Shown: piece after piece, positions 45,621-54,156 of the stretch
Position numbering within the stretch: position 1 is the first letter of the stretch
Layout of the letters: every line of letters begins with the position of its first letter
Source of the DNA: Myxococcales bacterium
GTDB lineage: Bacteria; Myxococcota_A; Polyangia; Polyangiales; Ga0077539
Reading direction: 5' to 3'
Assembly (NCBI GenBank): GCA_013298625.1
Contig: JAAFIF010000024.1
Location: 1-64,000 of the forward strand
DNA length: 64,000 nt
Notes under the pieces: model-generated
What the model was told of the DNA's origin: nothing
Database searches by the model: none
What the model saw: the letters and a program-made list of their open reading frames with translations, nothing else
Position numbers and translations under genes: made by a program

Positions 45621-47972
45621 CTACCGGCTCCCAACGGCGCACGCCCAGCGCGGGCGCGACCGACGAGATGCCACCGCGATGCCAAACTCGTCTCCCGCAT
45701 TTGCGCCCGTCAAGCTTCGCAGCGCCGTGGTCGAGACGCCGCCCGCCGCGCCCTGAAATACCCTTGCGACTCCGGCGTTCGAGATGCCCGAAGGGCTGGC
45801 CCGATCGGCGCCAACAACGACATCAGTCGCGCCGTCTCCGTTGCAGTCGCCGATGCCCGCGACGCTGACGCCGAACCGATCGCCTGCATTTTCGCCGAGC
45901 AATGTGCGAGGCGCGAGTCCGTAGCCTAGTGCGCTTCCGCTAAACACAAACGCGCGACCCGTGCTCGCAGCGTTTCTCACGCCAACGACAAGATCGGAGT
46001 ACCCATCAGAGTTGGTGTCGCCCGCGTTCGCCAACACGATGCCGAAGAGCTCACCAGCGACCGGCCCTTCGAGCACCGTCGTTGTTCGCGAGGCAACCCC
46101 CGTCGACGAACCGGCAAACAGGCTGATGCTGCCAGCGTTCATTCGCCCGCCAGGGTCAGCGCCGGACGCTCCAACGGTCACGTCGGAGTATCCATCTCCG
46201 TTCACGTCGCCCGCACCGGCAGGATATCCAAAGGCGTCGTCAGCAAACGTTCCTTCGAGCGCGACTTGCGGCGTCGTCGTGACGCCAGTTGCGTTACCGA
46301 GAAGCACGTACGCCGCCCCCGCACGCGTCCTGCCCGCAATCGTCGCGGAAGGATTGCCTAGCAGCAAATCGCTGAGGCGATCACCGTTCACGTCGCCTGC
46401 TCCCGCCGCAAGAAACGCAAACGGCAACACTGCCGCAGGCGAGGACGCGATCGTCGTTCGGCCGCCGTGAAAGACCGAGCACGTCCCGACGTCCAAGAAC
46501 CCCATTGCATCCCCCAGCGAAGCGCAGACCACAACATCGGCCCAGCCGTCGCCGTTCACGTCACCCGCAGCCGCGACCGAATTGCCGAACAGATCGTTGG
46601 CGTTGACGCCCTCGATCGTGACCGAAGGCGCAGATGCGATGCCAGCTGCTGAACCGAGGTACACGTGCGCTGCCCCCGCGTCGATTCGCCCGCCAGGCGA
46701 GCCTCGTCGCTCTGAAACAACAAGATCTGCGAATCCGTCGCCGTTCACATCCCCGGCCGGTGCGAGCCCCCAACCAAACAACGAGCCAAGCCCCACAGAA
46801 GGGCGATCGATCTGCCGACTCGGCGTCGCCGAAGGTCCGCTCGCGCTGCCGTAGTAGACGTTGACTCCGCCTCGTCCGCCGTTGGCGTTGAGCACCCCCA
46901 CCGCCACATCCGTGAACCCGTCGCCGTTGACGTCGAGCTCCGTTCCGTACGCGGTGTCCGCGGTCGTCGCGCTGCGGGCGGGCGTGCGAAATTGCCACGT
47001 GGCGCTCACGCGCGTCCCCGTGCTGGCGCCCACGCGGCCGCGCAGCCGCCAGAACACCACGCTCGATCGCGGAAGGTCCATCGTGGGCCGCGCGCTCGCT
47101 CCCGTCGCGTTGAGCCGCTCGATCACCATCGTGCACGCGCGGTCGCGACACAGCTCGATCTGCGCGCCGTCGACGCCCATCGGAAGCGCCCACTTCAACG
47201 TCGGCCGCAGCATCGTCACCGTGCTCGTCCCCGGAGGAAACACCGGCCTCGCCACAGCCACTTCGCACGCGCCGCCGATGTCTTCGAAGCCCGGCAGGCA
47301 CGCATATCCGCAGGTCCCCATCGAGCAGGTCGAGCGCGACCCCGCTGGCTCAGCGCACGGCGTGCAGCGCGCGCCGCACGAAGCCACGTCGTTGTCGCGC
47401 AGGCACCCGTTGCCGCAGCGATGCGAGCCGGGGTCGCACCGAAGGTCGCACCGCCCTGCCGCGCACACCGCAGCGCCGTTGGCGGTCGAAGGGCACGCCA
47501 CGCCGCACGCACCACAATTCAACGGGTCCGTCGCGGTCTCGACGCACGCGCTTCCGCAGCGGCTCTGCGCGCCGTCACACACGCCCGTGTCCGCTACGTC
47601 CGGCGCCGCGTCGGTCGCGTCGACCGCGGCGTCCATCACGTCCGCGCCGGCGTCGGAAACATCCGCGTCCATCGCGTCGACAGCGCTCGCCTCGCGCGCG
47701 TCGGAGGCGCTCGCCTCGGGCTGCGCGTCGCTCGCGTCCATCGCCGTCGACGCCTCGGGCGCGACGTACCCATCAGGAAACGCCCCGTCGTTGGCCTCCA
47801 TCCACTGCTGCAGGCCCACGCACGTTCGAAGCGCTTCGCTCCAATACTGGTCTTGCGGTCGACAGTCGTCCTGCGGTCGCTTCGCCGCGCACGCGCCCAA
47901 CGTCGCCCCCAAGATCAGCCCTCCCAGAACAGCCGTCGCACGCGCGCTCGGCCCGCTCGTCTTCGCGGTCAT
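45621..47972 (-). CDS. FG-GAP/integrin-alpha-like repeat lipoprotein
   Basis: 783 residues. The ATG at 47972 follows GAGAGGTG and begins a lipoprotein signal (lipobox LGAC). A long Asp/Ala/Ser linker (residues ~75-135), Stig1-like Cys-rich modules (~135-225) and a fibronectin-like segment lead to six or seven FG-GAP repeats with calcium loops such as DVNGDGFTDVAVG, DVNGDGFADLVVS, DVNGDGYSDVTVG and DCNGDGATDVVVG. They fold as an integrin-alpha propeller. The last repeat stops right after 'GDEFGIAVAS' and gives way to an Arg-rich tail, with no calcium loop, so the 3' end looks truncated. Probably an outer-surface adhesin. Confidence 0.88.
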   Translation of the reverse strand: MTAKTSGPSARATAVLGGLILGATLGACAAKRPQDDCRPQDQYWSEALRTCVGLQQWMEANDGAFPDGYVAPEASTAMDASDAQPEASASDAREASAVDAMDADVSDAGADVMDAAVDATDAAPDVADTGVCDGAQSRCGSACVETATDPLNCGACGVACPSTANGAAVCAAGRCDLRCDPGSHRCGNGCLRDNDVASCGARCTPCAEPAGSRSTCSMGTCGYACLPGFEDIGGACEVAVARPVFPPGTSTVTMLRPTLKWALPMGVDGAQIELCRDRACTMVIERLNATGASARPTMDLPRSSVVFWRLRGRVGASTGTRVSATWQFRTPARSATTADTAYGTELDVNGDGFTDVAVGVLNANGGRGGVNVYYGSASGPSATPSRQIDRPSVGLGSLFGWGLAPAGDVNGDGFADLVVSERRGSPGGRIDAGAAHVYLGSAAGIASAPSVTIEGVNANDLFGNSVAAAGDVNGDGWADVVVCASLGDAMGFLDVGTCSVFHGGRTTIASSPAAVLPFAFLAAGAGDVNGDRLSDLLLGNPSATIAGRTRAGAAYVLLGNATGVTTTPQVALEGTFADDAFGYPAGAGDVNGDGYSDVTVGASGADPGGRMNAGSISLFAGSSTGVASRTTTVLEGPVAGELFGIVLANAGDTNSDGYSDLVVGVRNAASTGRAFVFSGSALGYGLAPRTLLGENAGDRFGVSVAGIGDCNGDGATDVVVGADRASPSGISNAGVARVFQGAAGGVSTTALRSLTGANAGDEFGIAVASRRSRPRWACAVGSR

Positions 47973-48108
47973 CACTGCACCTCTCGTCGCTCGTAAATCG
48001 GTCAGCACATTGCCAGCGAACGCGTCGCAACGCGAGCCCTGGCGCCGCCGCCGCTATCCCCCCGCGCGTCGCACGGTTGCCTCGTCGCGAAGATTCTCTA
48101 CGGCGCGG

Positions 48109-48873
48109 CTATTCGCGCAGCTTCGCGCGCAGCGCTTCGACCTCGCGCAGCAACGCGTCGCGCTCGGCGATCACGCGCTCTTTCTCGACGCGCTCTTTCT
48201 CTTTGTCCGCGCGCTCTTGCTCTTTGTCCGCGCGCTCTTGCTCTTTGTCCGCGCGCTCGCGGGCGGCGAGCTCGTCCGCGGTGGCAAAGAGCTCGTCGCC
48301 GTGCGGGCCCAGCGCGACGCGCACGCGCAACGAAGGGCCCTCCCCCACGCAGCGCAGCCTGCAGCCGAGCGAAGCGCACTCGACGCGGTCGGCGTTGGTG
48401 GCGTGCACGCGAACGAAGCCTCGACGCTTCACCGTGCGCCACACTTGCCAGCGCACGCCGTCGGGGTGCGACCCGTGCTCGGGGTCGAAGATCACGAGCT
48501 CGTCGACGCCCATGCTCTTGTAGAGCGACGGGGCGTCTTCGTAGTCCTTGGCGACGTCGCGTCCCACGATCTCGAGCGCGAACGAAGGCCCCCGCGGGTG
48601 CTGCCACAGCAACCACGAAGATGGCGTTTGCTCTGGGTTTTGACCGGGGATCACGTACACGTCGGGCGCCGCGCGCTGCGTCGCATCGCCGCGCTTCCAG
48701 TAGAAGAACTGGTCTGCGCCGACGAACGCGAGCTCGCCGCGCTCAGCGAGAAACCGCGCGAGCAGCGGCCGCAGGAGCTCTGCGACGAGCCGCTGGATCA
48801 TCGACTCCCCCATGTGATCGCTCTCGGGATAGATGCAGGCGTCCGGCTGTTCGCTCTGTGCATCGTCGCTCAT
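48109..48873 (-). CDS. Uma2 family (DUF820) nuclease-fold protein with coiled-coil tail
   Basis: 254 residues. PD-(D/E)xK-like core: 'QRAAPDVYVIPG' (the PD), 'SFALEIVGRDVAKDYEDAP' (the E-x-V), and 'YKSMGVDELVIFDPEHGSHP'. The Lys usually found a few residues after the conserved Asp is not at its normal place, so activity is uncertain. The C-terminal 60 residues are a charged coiled coil with three RADKEQE heptads. Family members are abundant in myxobacteria and cyanobacteria, with largely unknown roles. Located 29 bp after the AAA+ gene on the same strand. Confidence 0.82.
   Translation of the reverse strand: MSDDAQSEQPDACIYPESDHMGESMIQRLVAELLRPLLARFLAERGELAFVGADQFFYWKRGDATQRAAPDVYVIPGQNPEQTPSSWLLWQHPRGPSFALEIVGRDVAKDYEDAPSLYKSMGVDELVIFDPEHGSHPDGVRWQVWRTVKRRGFVRVHATNADRVECASLGCRLRCVGEGPSLRVRVALGPHGDELFATADELAARERADKEQERADKEQERADKEKERVEKERVIAERDALLREVEALRAKLRE
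48201..48260. repeat. 21-bp tandem repeat in Uma2 gene, about three copies
   Basis: CTTTGTCCGCGCGCTCTTGCT is repeated at 48201 and 48222, with a third, partly changed copy from 48243. It encodes heptads (Arg-Ala-Asp-Lys-Glu-Gln-Glu) of the C-terminal coiled coil, an example of coiled-coil growth by whole-heptad duplication. Confidence 0.85.
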
Positions 48874-48902
48874 CGCCGACCCGACGAGGAACGTACCACG
48901 CG

Positions 48903-50195
48903 CTAGCGACGAAAGCCGATCTCTTGCCCGTCGATCTCGCCGAGCGCCGAGGCGTCGCGGGTCTTCTTCATCTGCTCGCGAAGCACGCGGAGCTGCTCTC
49001 TGCACTCGGTGGCGTACTCGATTCCGAGGCGCTCGATTCCTCGCTGCGCGAGGGCGAGCGCGGCGGCGAGGTAGACCTCTTTCAAGTACGCAGGGGTGAA
49101 GCCTTCGCTCTCTTTGGCGAGCTGCTGCGCGAGGGCGCTGACGTCGAGGGTGGGCTCGATGCGCGCGGCGAGCGCTCCGCGCGCGAGCAGGCGACGGCCG
49201 AACTCGGCGCGCTCGGGCTCTGCGGGCAAGCCGAGGTGAAACACTCGGTCGAAGCGCGAGGGGCGCTTGAGCAGCGCGACGTCGATGCGCTCGGGGTGGT
49301 TGCTCGACGCGATGACGAACATCCCTGTGTTGGCCGCGAAGCCGTCGAGCTCGTTGAGAAACACCGCGCGGTTCGAGTCCGAGATAAACGAGTCGATGTC
49401 TTCGAAGGCGAGCACGCAAGGGGCGAGCTTTCGCGCGCGCTCGAAGATCGTCGAGATCGGGTTCTTGCCATACTCGTTGGACTGCAGGTCTCGCACGTAC
49501 AAGAACGGAAACCCCTCGAGCTGCGCGGCCACCGCGCGGCACACGAGCGTCTTGCCCGTCCCCGGCGGCCCCACGAGCAAGACCCCTCTTCGCCAGGGAA
49601 ATCCCAGTGATTCGAAGGCCGCCCTGTGCTTGACGAACCCGTCGATCGTGCGCCGCAGGTCCTCGAGCAGCGCCGGCGGAAGCACGATGTCGTCCCAGGT
49701 CGTTCGTCCGATCTCGGCGTCGATGTCCGGCGCTGGCTGCCAGCCGTGCGCGTGCACGAGGCTGCGTCCCGCGGGGCGCAGGTTGAACGCGATCCACGCG
49801 TCGACGAGCGCGCGCACCGTCGCTTGATCGCGCGAGATCACGAAGACGCCGTGCGGGTTGTTGGCGCTCGGAGTCGTGGTCAACTCGACGCGCACCCCTC
49901 GGTGCTCGGCAGAGAACCACAGGACCGTCTCCGCGCGCTCTCCGCGCCAGCCGTGGCCCTCGTGCGTCGTGTCGAGCATCGAGCGCACCTGCGTGCAGTG
50001 CTCGTCGACGAACTGCCGAAGCCGCGTGGCGTCGCCTTGCTCGTAGGCGGTCACGTGCGTCGGCAAATTGCGTCGAATGCACGCGAACAGCGCGTCCGTG
50101 GGGTTGCTGTACTCGCCGCCCGTCACGCTCAGCGCAGAGAGCACGGCCTGCTCGCGCCAGGCGACAGCCCCGCGCGTGGATCGATCGTTGGTCAA
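48903..50195 (-). CDS. AAA+ ATPase (proteasomal/CDC48-like)
   Basis: 430 residues. N-terminal domain of about 165 residues of unknown type ('AVLSALSVTGGEYSNPTDAL', 'SAEHRGVRVELTTTPSANNP'), then one AAA module: Walker A GPPGTGKT (209-216), Walker B VLAFEDID (261-268), sensor region 'GMFVIASSNHPERIDVALLK' and the arginine-finger segment 'RPSRFDRVFHLGLP'. All residues for ATP hydrolysis are present. Such proteins remodel or unfold partners. Shares a strand and 29-bp gap with the Uma2-type gene downstream; a joint role is possible but unproven. Confidence 0.88.
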   Translation of the reverse strand: MTNDRSTRGAVAWREQAVLSALSVTGGEYSNPTDALFACIRRNLPTHVTAYEQGDATRLRQFVDEHCTQVRSMLDTTHEGHGWRGERAETVLWFSAEHRGVRVELTTTPSANNPHGVFVISRDQATVRALVDAWIAFNLRPAGRSLVHAHGWQPAPDIDAEIGRTTWDDIVLPPALLEDLRRTIDGFVKHRAAFESLGFPWRRGVLLVGPPGTGKTLVCRAVAAQLEGFPFLYVRDLQSNEYGKNPISTIFERARKLAPCVLAFEDIDSFISDSNRAVFLNELDGFAANTGMFVIASSNHPERIDVALLKRPSRFDRVFHLGLPAEPERAEFGRRLLARGALAARIEPTLDVSALAQQLAKESEGFTPAYLKEVYLAAALALAQRGIERLGIEYATECREQLRVLREQMKKTRDASALGEIDGQEIGFRR

Positions 50196-50304
50196 AGCGA
50201 CTCGGCGTTAGTCATGCGGGCGCGCGGGCGCAAAGAAAAACTTCACCGTTCTTCACCGGGCGAAGCGAGCATCACGACCGCGCTCGGTGCTACCCATCGC
50301 TGCC

Positions 50305-50664
50305 ATGAGCGAACGCCCCAGGTTGAGCGAAGACAAAGTGAGCGACGCGGTGAAGGCCTCGGTCGCAGGGTTTCATCGAGGGATCGTCGACGAGGTCGCG
50401 GCCACCGTCGCCCGCGACAAGGTCGTCGTCGTCGGGATGGCCCAGAACCCCTTCGTCAAAAAGGCCCGCGCCCTGCTCACCGAGCGCGGCGTGAAGTTCA
50501 CGTACATCGAGCACGGCAGCTATCTCTCCAAGTGGAAGGAGCGCCTGGCGATCAAGATCTGGGCAGGATTTCCCACGTTTCCGATGGTGTTCATCGACGG
50601 GGTTCTGATCGGCGGCAGCAACGAGCTCGCGGCGCTCGACAAGGACGGCAAGCTGCCGAAGTGA
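50305..50664 (+). CDS. Glutaredoxin-fold protein without the redox cysteines
   Basis: 119 residues. Monothiol-glutaredoxin layout: a helical leader, 'KVVVVGMAQNPFVKKARALL' where other members have C-P-F/Y-C or C-G-F-S, then 'FPTFPMVFIDGVLIGGSNEL' (TVP and GG glutathione-contact motifs). The active-site position reads Asn48-Pro49-Phe50-Val51 and the whole protein has no cysteine at all. Thiol chemistry and Cys-ligated Fe-S binding are therefore excluded; a glutathione-binding, scaffold or degenerate role is possible. 91 bp upstream of ndk. Confidence 0.85.
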   Translation: MSERPRLSEDKVSDAVKASVAGFHRGIVDEVAATVARDKVVVVGMAQNPFVKKARALLTERGVKFTYIEHGSYLSKWKERLAIKIWAGFPTFPMVFIDGVLIGGSNELAALDKDGKLPK

Positions 50665-50755
50665 GCGTTGAGCCGTTGAATCTCCAGGTGGTTCGTGGCA
50701 TACGCGGCGCGGCTTCGTACCAAACAACGCAGGCCCTACCAGGAGATTCGCAGCC

Positions 50756-51175
50756 ATGACGCTCGAGCGTACCTTCGCGATCATCAAGCCCGACGCGGTC
50801 GAGAAGAACAACACCGGCAAGATCGTTGCCCACATCGAGAAGGCGGGCTTCCGCGTCGTCTCGATCAAGAAGCTCCACATGACGCGCGCCGTCGCCGAAG
50901 GCTTCTACGCCGAGCACCGCGCCCGCGGCTTCTTCGGCGAGCTCGTCGACTTCATGTCCCGCTCGCCCTGCTTCATCCTCTGCCTCGAGGCCGAAGGCGC
51001 GATCGCCAAGTGGCGCGACACCATGGGCGCCACCAACCCCGAGAAGGCTGCCGAGGGCACCATCCGCAAGATCTTCGGCGGCTCGGTCGGCGAGAACGCC
51101 ACGCACGGCTCGGACTCGCCCGAGTCCGCCGCGCGCGAGCTCGCGTACTTCTTCGCCGGCATGGAGCTCATCTGA
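50756..51175 (+). CDS. ndk: Nucleoside diphosphate kinase
   Basis: 139 residues. Transfers the gamma-phosphate between nucleotides through a phospho-histidine. '[19 protein letters not shown]', '[19 protein letters not shown]', and the active site [12 protein letters not shown] with His117. Length and all key residues normal. AGGAG lies about 10 nt before the ATG. A perfect hairpin follows the gene. Confidence 0.97.
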   Translation: MTLERTFAIIKPDAVEKNNTGKIVAHIEKAGFRVVSIKKLHMTRAVAEGFYAEHRARGFFGELVDFMSRSPCFILCLEAEGAIAKWRDTMGATNPEKAAEGTIRKIFGGSVGENATHGSDSPESAARELAYFFAGMELI

Positions 51176-51180
51176 GCTTC

Positions 51181-51207
51181 TTCGACCGCCGTGGGGAGGC
51201 GGTCGAA
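51181..51207. terminator. Perfect hairpin after ndk (bidirectional terminator candidate)
   Basis: TTCGACCGCC (51181-51190) pairs perfectly with GGCGGTCGAA (51198-51207) around a 7-nt loop. It lies between the convergent ends of ndk and the SctJ-like gene. No T tract follows on either strand, so termination may need Rho or act as an RNA 3' end stabiliser. Confidence 0.65.
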
Positions 51208-51249
51208 TTGACAGCGTGTCAAGCGCGCGCGAACCGGTAGGGGGATCGC

Positions 51250-52068
51250 TCAGCGCTTCGCGTCGCCTTCGGGCTCGTCGTCGTCCTTGCGCTTTCGCAG
51301 CGCCATGAACGCGAGGCCCGCGGCCAGCGCGACGTTGACCGCGATCGAGCCCGCGAGCACGGCGCGCAGGGTCGAGGCGCTTCCTCGGGCGACGGCGATG
51401 GGGCCCACGTAGGACAGCCGCGCTTCGCCCGCCGTGGGCGGAGGCCTCGAGACGGTGACGACGCTCACGTCGTCGGCGCGCATCGTGACGACGCTCGCGG
51501 CCACGAGACGTCGGATCGCGCCTTCGTCGATGGGCGAGCGCGCGCCGATGTGTCGCAACAGAACGCTCGCGGTGGGCCTGGGCGCGTCGCGCCCGTCGAG
51601 CGGGCGGTCTTCGGCAGAGGCGAGCGCCACGTGCACGCGCGCGTCGAGCACGCCGTCCATGGACTCGAGCGTGCGCGCGAGCTCACCGGCCACGGACTGT
51701 GCTGATCGAGCGCGCTCTTCGGAGGCGCTCTGCACGAGGGACGGCTGGGCTCCGTACGACTCGGCGAAGCCGGGCTCTTCGCGCCGCGGCAAGCCGTGGC
51801 CGTGAAGAACGGTCACCGAGCGAGCGACCTCTTCGGTGCCCACGACCACGCGAAACTGCGGACCGCCCGTCCCTCCGCCCTCGTCGGCCTCTTTGCGCGC
51901 GGCGATGCCCGCTTGGTCCAGCGCGGCCACGGCGCGGTTGGCCTCGACCTCGGCCACTCCTTGCAGCACCGGAACCTGCGCGCACCCCGCGGCGCCGATC
52001 GCCAGCAACGCACACGTTTTCAAGCCGAGCCGAGCTCGCACGCCCCTCGCACGCCCCGCGACGATCAT
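51250..52068 (-). CDS. SctJ/YscJ-family type III secretion inner-ring lipoprotein
   Basis: 272 residues. Lipobox AAGC (Cys29). The periplasmic part follows the family closely: 'VEANRAVAALDQAGIAARKE', 'VARSVTVLHGHGLPRREEPG', 'LARTLESMDGVLDARVHVAL', 'TASVLLRHIGARSPIDEGAI', 'RRLVAASVVTMRADDVSVVT'. It ends with one membrane helix (VLAGSIAVNVALAAGLAFMA) and a charged tail. In injectisomes and flagella (FliF) this ring anchors the export apparatus in the inner membrane. No other secretion gene lies within the window. The ATG overlaps the stop of the upstream pseudokinase gene (TGATG), so the two are made together. Confidence 0.85.
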   Translation of the reverse strand: MIVAGRARGVRARLGLKTCALLAIGAAGCAQVPVLQGVAEVEANRAVAALDQAGIAARKEADEGGGTGGPQFRVVVGTEEVARSVTVLHGHGLPRREEPGFAESYGAQPSLVQSASEERARSAQSVAGELARTLESMDGVLDARVHVALASAEDRPLDGRDAPRPTASVLLRHIGARSPIDEGAIRRLVAASVVTMRADDVSVVTVSRPPPTAGEARLSYVGPIAVARGSASTLRAVLAGSIAVNVALAAGLAFMALRKRKDDDEPEGDAKR

Positions 52069-53939
52069 CACTGCACCGAGAATCCCCAGGAGAAGCCCAC
52101 GCGCGGCCCGCCGAACGCGCGCCAGCGCAGCCCGCGGATGATGCCCACGACGCAGCCCTTGAACGCGGGTGAGCCGTTGAGGACGGTCACGCCGGTGGGA
52201 GCGCCCGTTCCGCCGACCGCGATGCGCAGCCGAACGTCGCCCGGCGCGCCCATGGCAGCGCAGCCCGCGAAACGCCCGAGCGCGCCGTTGAGCGGACCGA
52301 CGATCTCTCGATCCGAGAGCGTGCCCATTCCGCCGCCGCCGCCGGTCATGTTGAACTCGATCGGCGCGGACATCGCCGCTTCGTACGACGTGAACCCGCC
52401 CGATCCACCGCCGCCGCTGCCGCGATTGCGCCGGATCTCGTCCGCCGGAGGAGGCGGCAACACCTCGATCGAGCCGCCCACCGCGCGCGCGTTTGGCCTG
52501 GGAATATCCAGCTCCGCCGTGCGTCGCGACGCCGATCCGGGCCCGAGCGTCTTCCAGTACACGACGAACAGGAGCCCCACGGCGGCGACCGTCGCGACGC
52601 CCACGAGCACCTTGGCGCGCGCGTTGACGGTGTCCTCGGCGATCGCGTGCTTGACCTCGTGCTCGTGCTGGTGACGCTTGCGCTTCTCTCGCGCTTGCTC
52701 GGCGAACTCTCGGTACTGCGGCCACTCGAAGAGCTTCTTGCGCTCTCCTGAGTCCATGTTGAACACGACGTTGTCGTCGAGGACCTCGTCGCGAACGATC
52801 GCTTGAATGAGCTCTCGCGCGGTCAGCGGCCCGTGATCGAGCCCGTTGCGCACGAACATCCACCGAGGCGCGTCGTTGGCGGTCGCCTCGGACACGAGCC
52901 CCTTCAGGTCGCCCGCGATGGGCGCAGGCGCGACGCCCACCATCGAAGGCCGCGCGCCCTCGAACGGCGCAGCCCCCGCAGGCGCGGCGTACAAGCCGCT
53001 GGTGTCGATGTCGAGGGCCACGTCGAGCGAGGCGTACTGCACGGGCTCGACGTCGACGGCCACGTCCAGGCCTTCGGCTTCGGCCGTGTTGGACGGCGGC
53101 GGAGCGACGATGCGCTGGTTCGTCGCCTCGGGCGGCGCGATCAGCGCGCTGACCGCGGCCTTGAGGGACGTGATGGACTTGAAGCGGTCGTCCGGCGCCT
53201 CTGCAGTGCTGTTCTCGATGATCACGTCGAAGGTGATCGGAAGCGAAGGGACGAGCGACGTCGCTGCGGTCGCAGGGTCGAAGCGCTGCCCCGTGCAGAG
53301 CCAGAAGAGCATCGCGCCGAGCGAGTAGATGTCGCTGCGCGCGTTGGGCGCGAGGCCCTTGCGCACTTCGGGCGCGATGAAGCTGTCGTGGATGTCTTTG
53401 CTCGCGGCGAGCAGCGCGCCGAGGCCGAGGCCCGAGAGCTTTCCTTTGCCGTCGACGACGCGCACCGTGCTCGGGCCGATCGCGCCGTGAACGATGTTCT
53501 GCGCGTGCGCGACCGCGAGCACTTCGAGCACCGGCGCGAGCACTTCGTACGCTTCTTTGAGCGGCAGCGACTTGCTCTCGTTCGTCTGCCGCGCGAGCAG
53601 ATCTTCTGCGCTCTCGGGCGGCAACACCTCGGTCGCAACCAACAGCACGCCGCTCGCGGGATCCACAGAGATCCCGAAGACCGAGAGCGAGTCCGGAGAC
53701 TTCATCGCGCTCACCGCGCGCACGGCGTTGCGCACGTTCGCCGAGACCTCCGGCCGCACGATCCCCTGTGGCGCGGCCCACACCGAGACCTCTTTTTGCG
53801 TCTTGGTGTCCTTCGCCGAGTAGACCATCAACGGCCCAAAGCTCGAGGCGACCTTCTGAACCGAGAAGCGTCCTGCGACGATCTGGCCCTCCCGCAAGGC
53901 CGCAGGCGTCGCGATACCCGGCAACGTCGTTTCTGCCAT
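52068..53939 (-). CDS. Membrane-anchored pseudokinase with GYF_2-like and AgmX/TonB-like regions
   Basis: 623 residues. Residues ~20-265 have the Hanks kinase fold, but the catalytic parts are lost: VAIK-Lys replaced (VSVWAAP, 51-57), HRD is HGA (151-153, IVHGAIGPSTV), DFG is absent (LGLG, 171-174), and the Gly loop is degenerate; APE and the helix-F Asp (RSDIYSLG) remain. A GYF_2-type module follows (~358-405, 'RWMFVRNGLDHGPLTARELI'), a Lys/His-rich segment, one membrane helix (443-462) and a periplasmic C-terminus ending in an AgmX-type TonB-like domain (~540-623, 'DVRLRIAVGGTGAPTGVTVL'). Probably a signalling scaffold across the inner membrane. Operon partner: SctJ-like lipoprotein. Confidence 0.85.
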   Translation of the reverse strand: MAETTLPGIATPAALREGQIVAGRFSVQKVASSFGPLMVYSAKDTKTQKEVSVWAAPQGIVRPEVSANVRNAVRAVSAMKSPDSLSVFGISVDPASGVLLVATEVLPPESAEDLLARQTNESKSLPLKEAYEVLAPVLEVLAVAHAQNIVHGAIGPSTVRVVDGKGKLSGLGLGALLAASKDIHDSFIAPEVRKGLAPNARSDIYSLGAMLFWLCTGQRFDPATAATSLVPSLPITFDVIIENSTAEAPDDRFKSITSLKAAVSALIAPPEATNQRIVAPPPSNTAEAEGLDVAVDVEPVQYASLDVALDIDTSGLYAAPAGAAPFEGARPSMVGVAPAPIAGDLKGLVSEATANDAPRWMFVRNGLDHGPLTARELIQAIVRDEVLDDNVVFNMDSGERKKLFEWPQYREFAEQAREKRKRHQHEHEVKHAIAEDTVNARAKVLVGVATVAAVGLLFVVYWKTLGPGSASRRTAELDIPRPNARAVGGSIEVLPPPPADEIRRNRGSGGGGSGGFTSYEAAMSAPIEFNMTGGGGGMGTLSDREIVGPLNGALGRFAGCAAMGAPGDVRLRIAVGGTGAPTGVTVLNGSPAFKGCVVGIIRGLRWRAFGGPRVGFSWGFSVQ

Positions 53940-54046
53940 GAGCTGGTGAATCTACACGGGAGCGCGCCGCCCGCTCTACCGAACTGTTTCGCCCAGCATT
54001 TCAGCGGCTCGCAGTCGCGCGCACCACGGTTCGTGCGAAGGGGTGA

Positions 54047-54075
54047 TTGACACCTACAAGTCACTCCTGTATCCG
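54047..54075 (+). promoter_or_regulatory. Possible sigma-70-type promoter before Kazal lipoprotein
   Basis: A consensus -35 hexamer TTGACA (54047-54052) is followed after 17 nt by TATCCG (54070-54075), three of six matches to a -10 box. It lies about 80 bp upstream of the ATG at 54157, in an AT-richer stretch, facing the gene. Confidence 0.4.
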
Positions 54076-54156
54076 CACCCCAGCCTACAGACCACTACGT
54101 ATCGGATCACTCGATCGCGTAAGGGCCGCCGGGCTGTGATTGCAGAGGAGTGAGCG

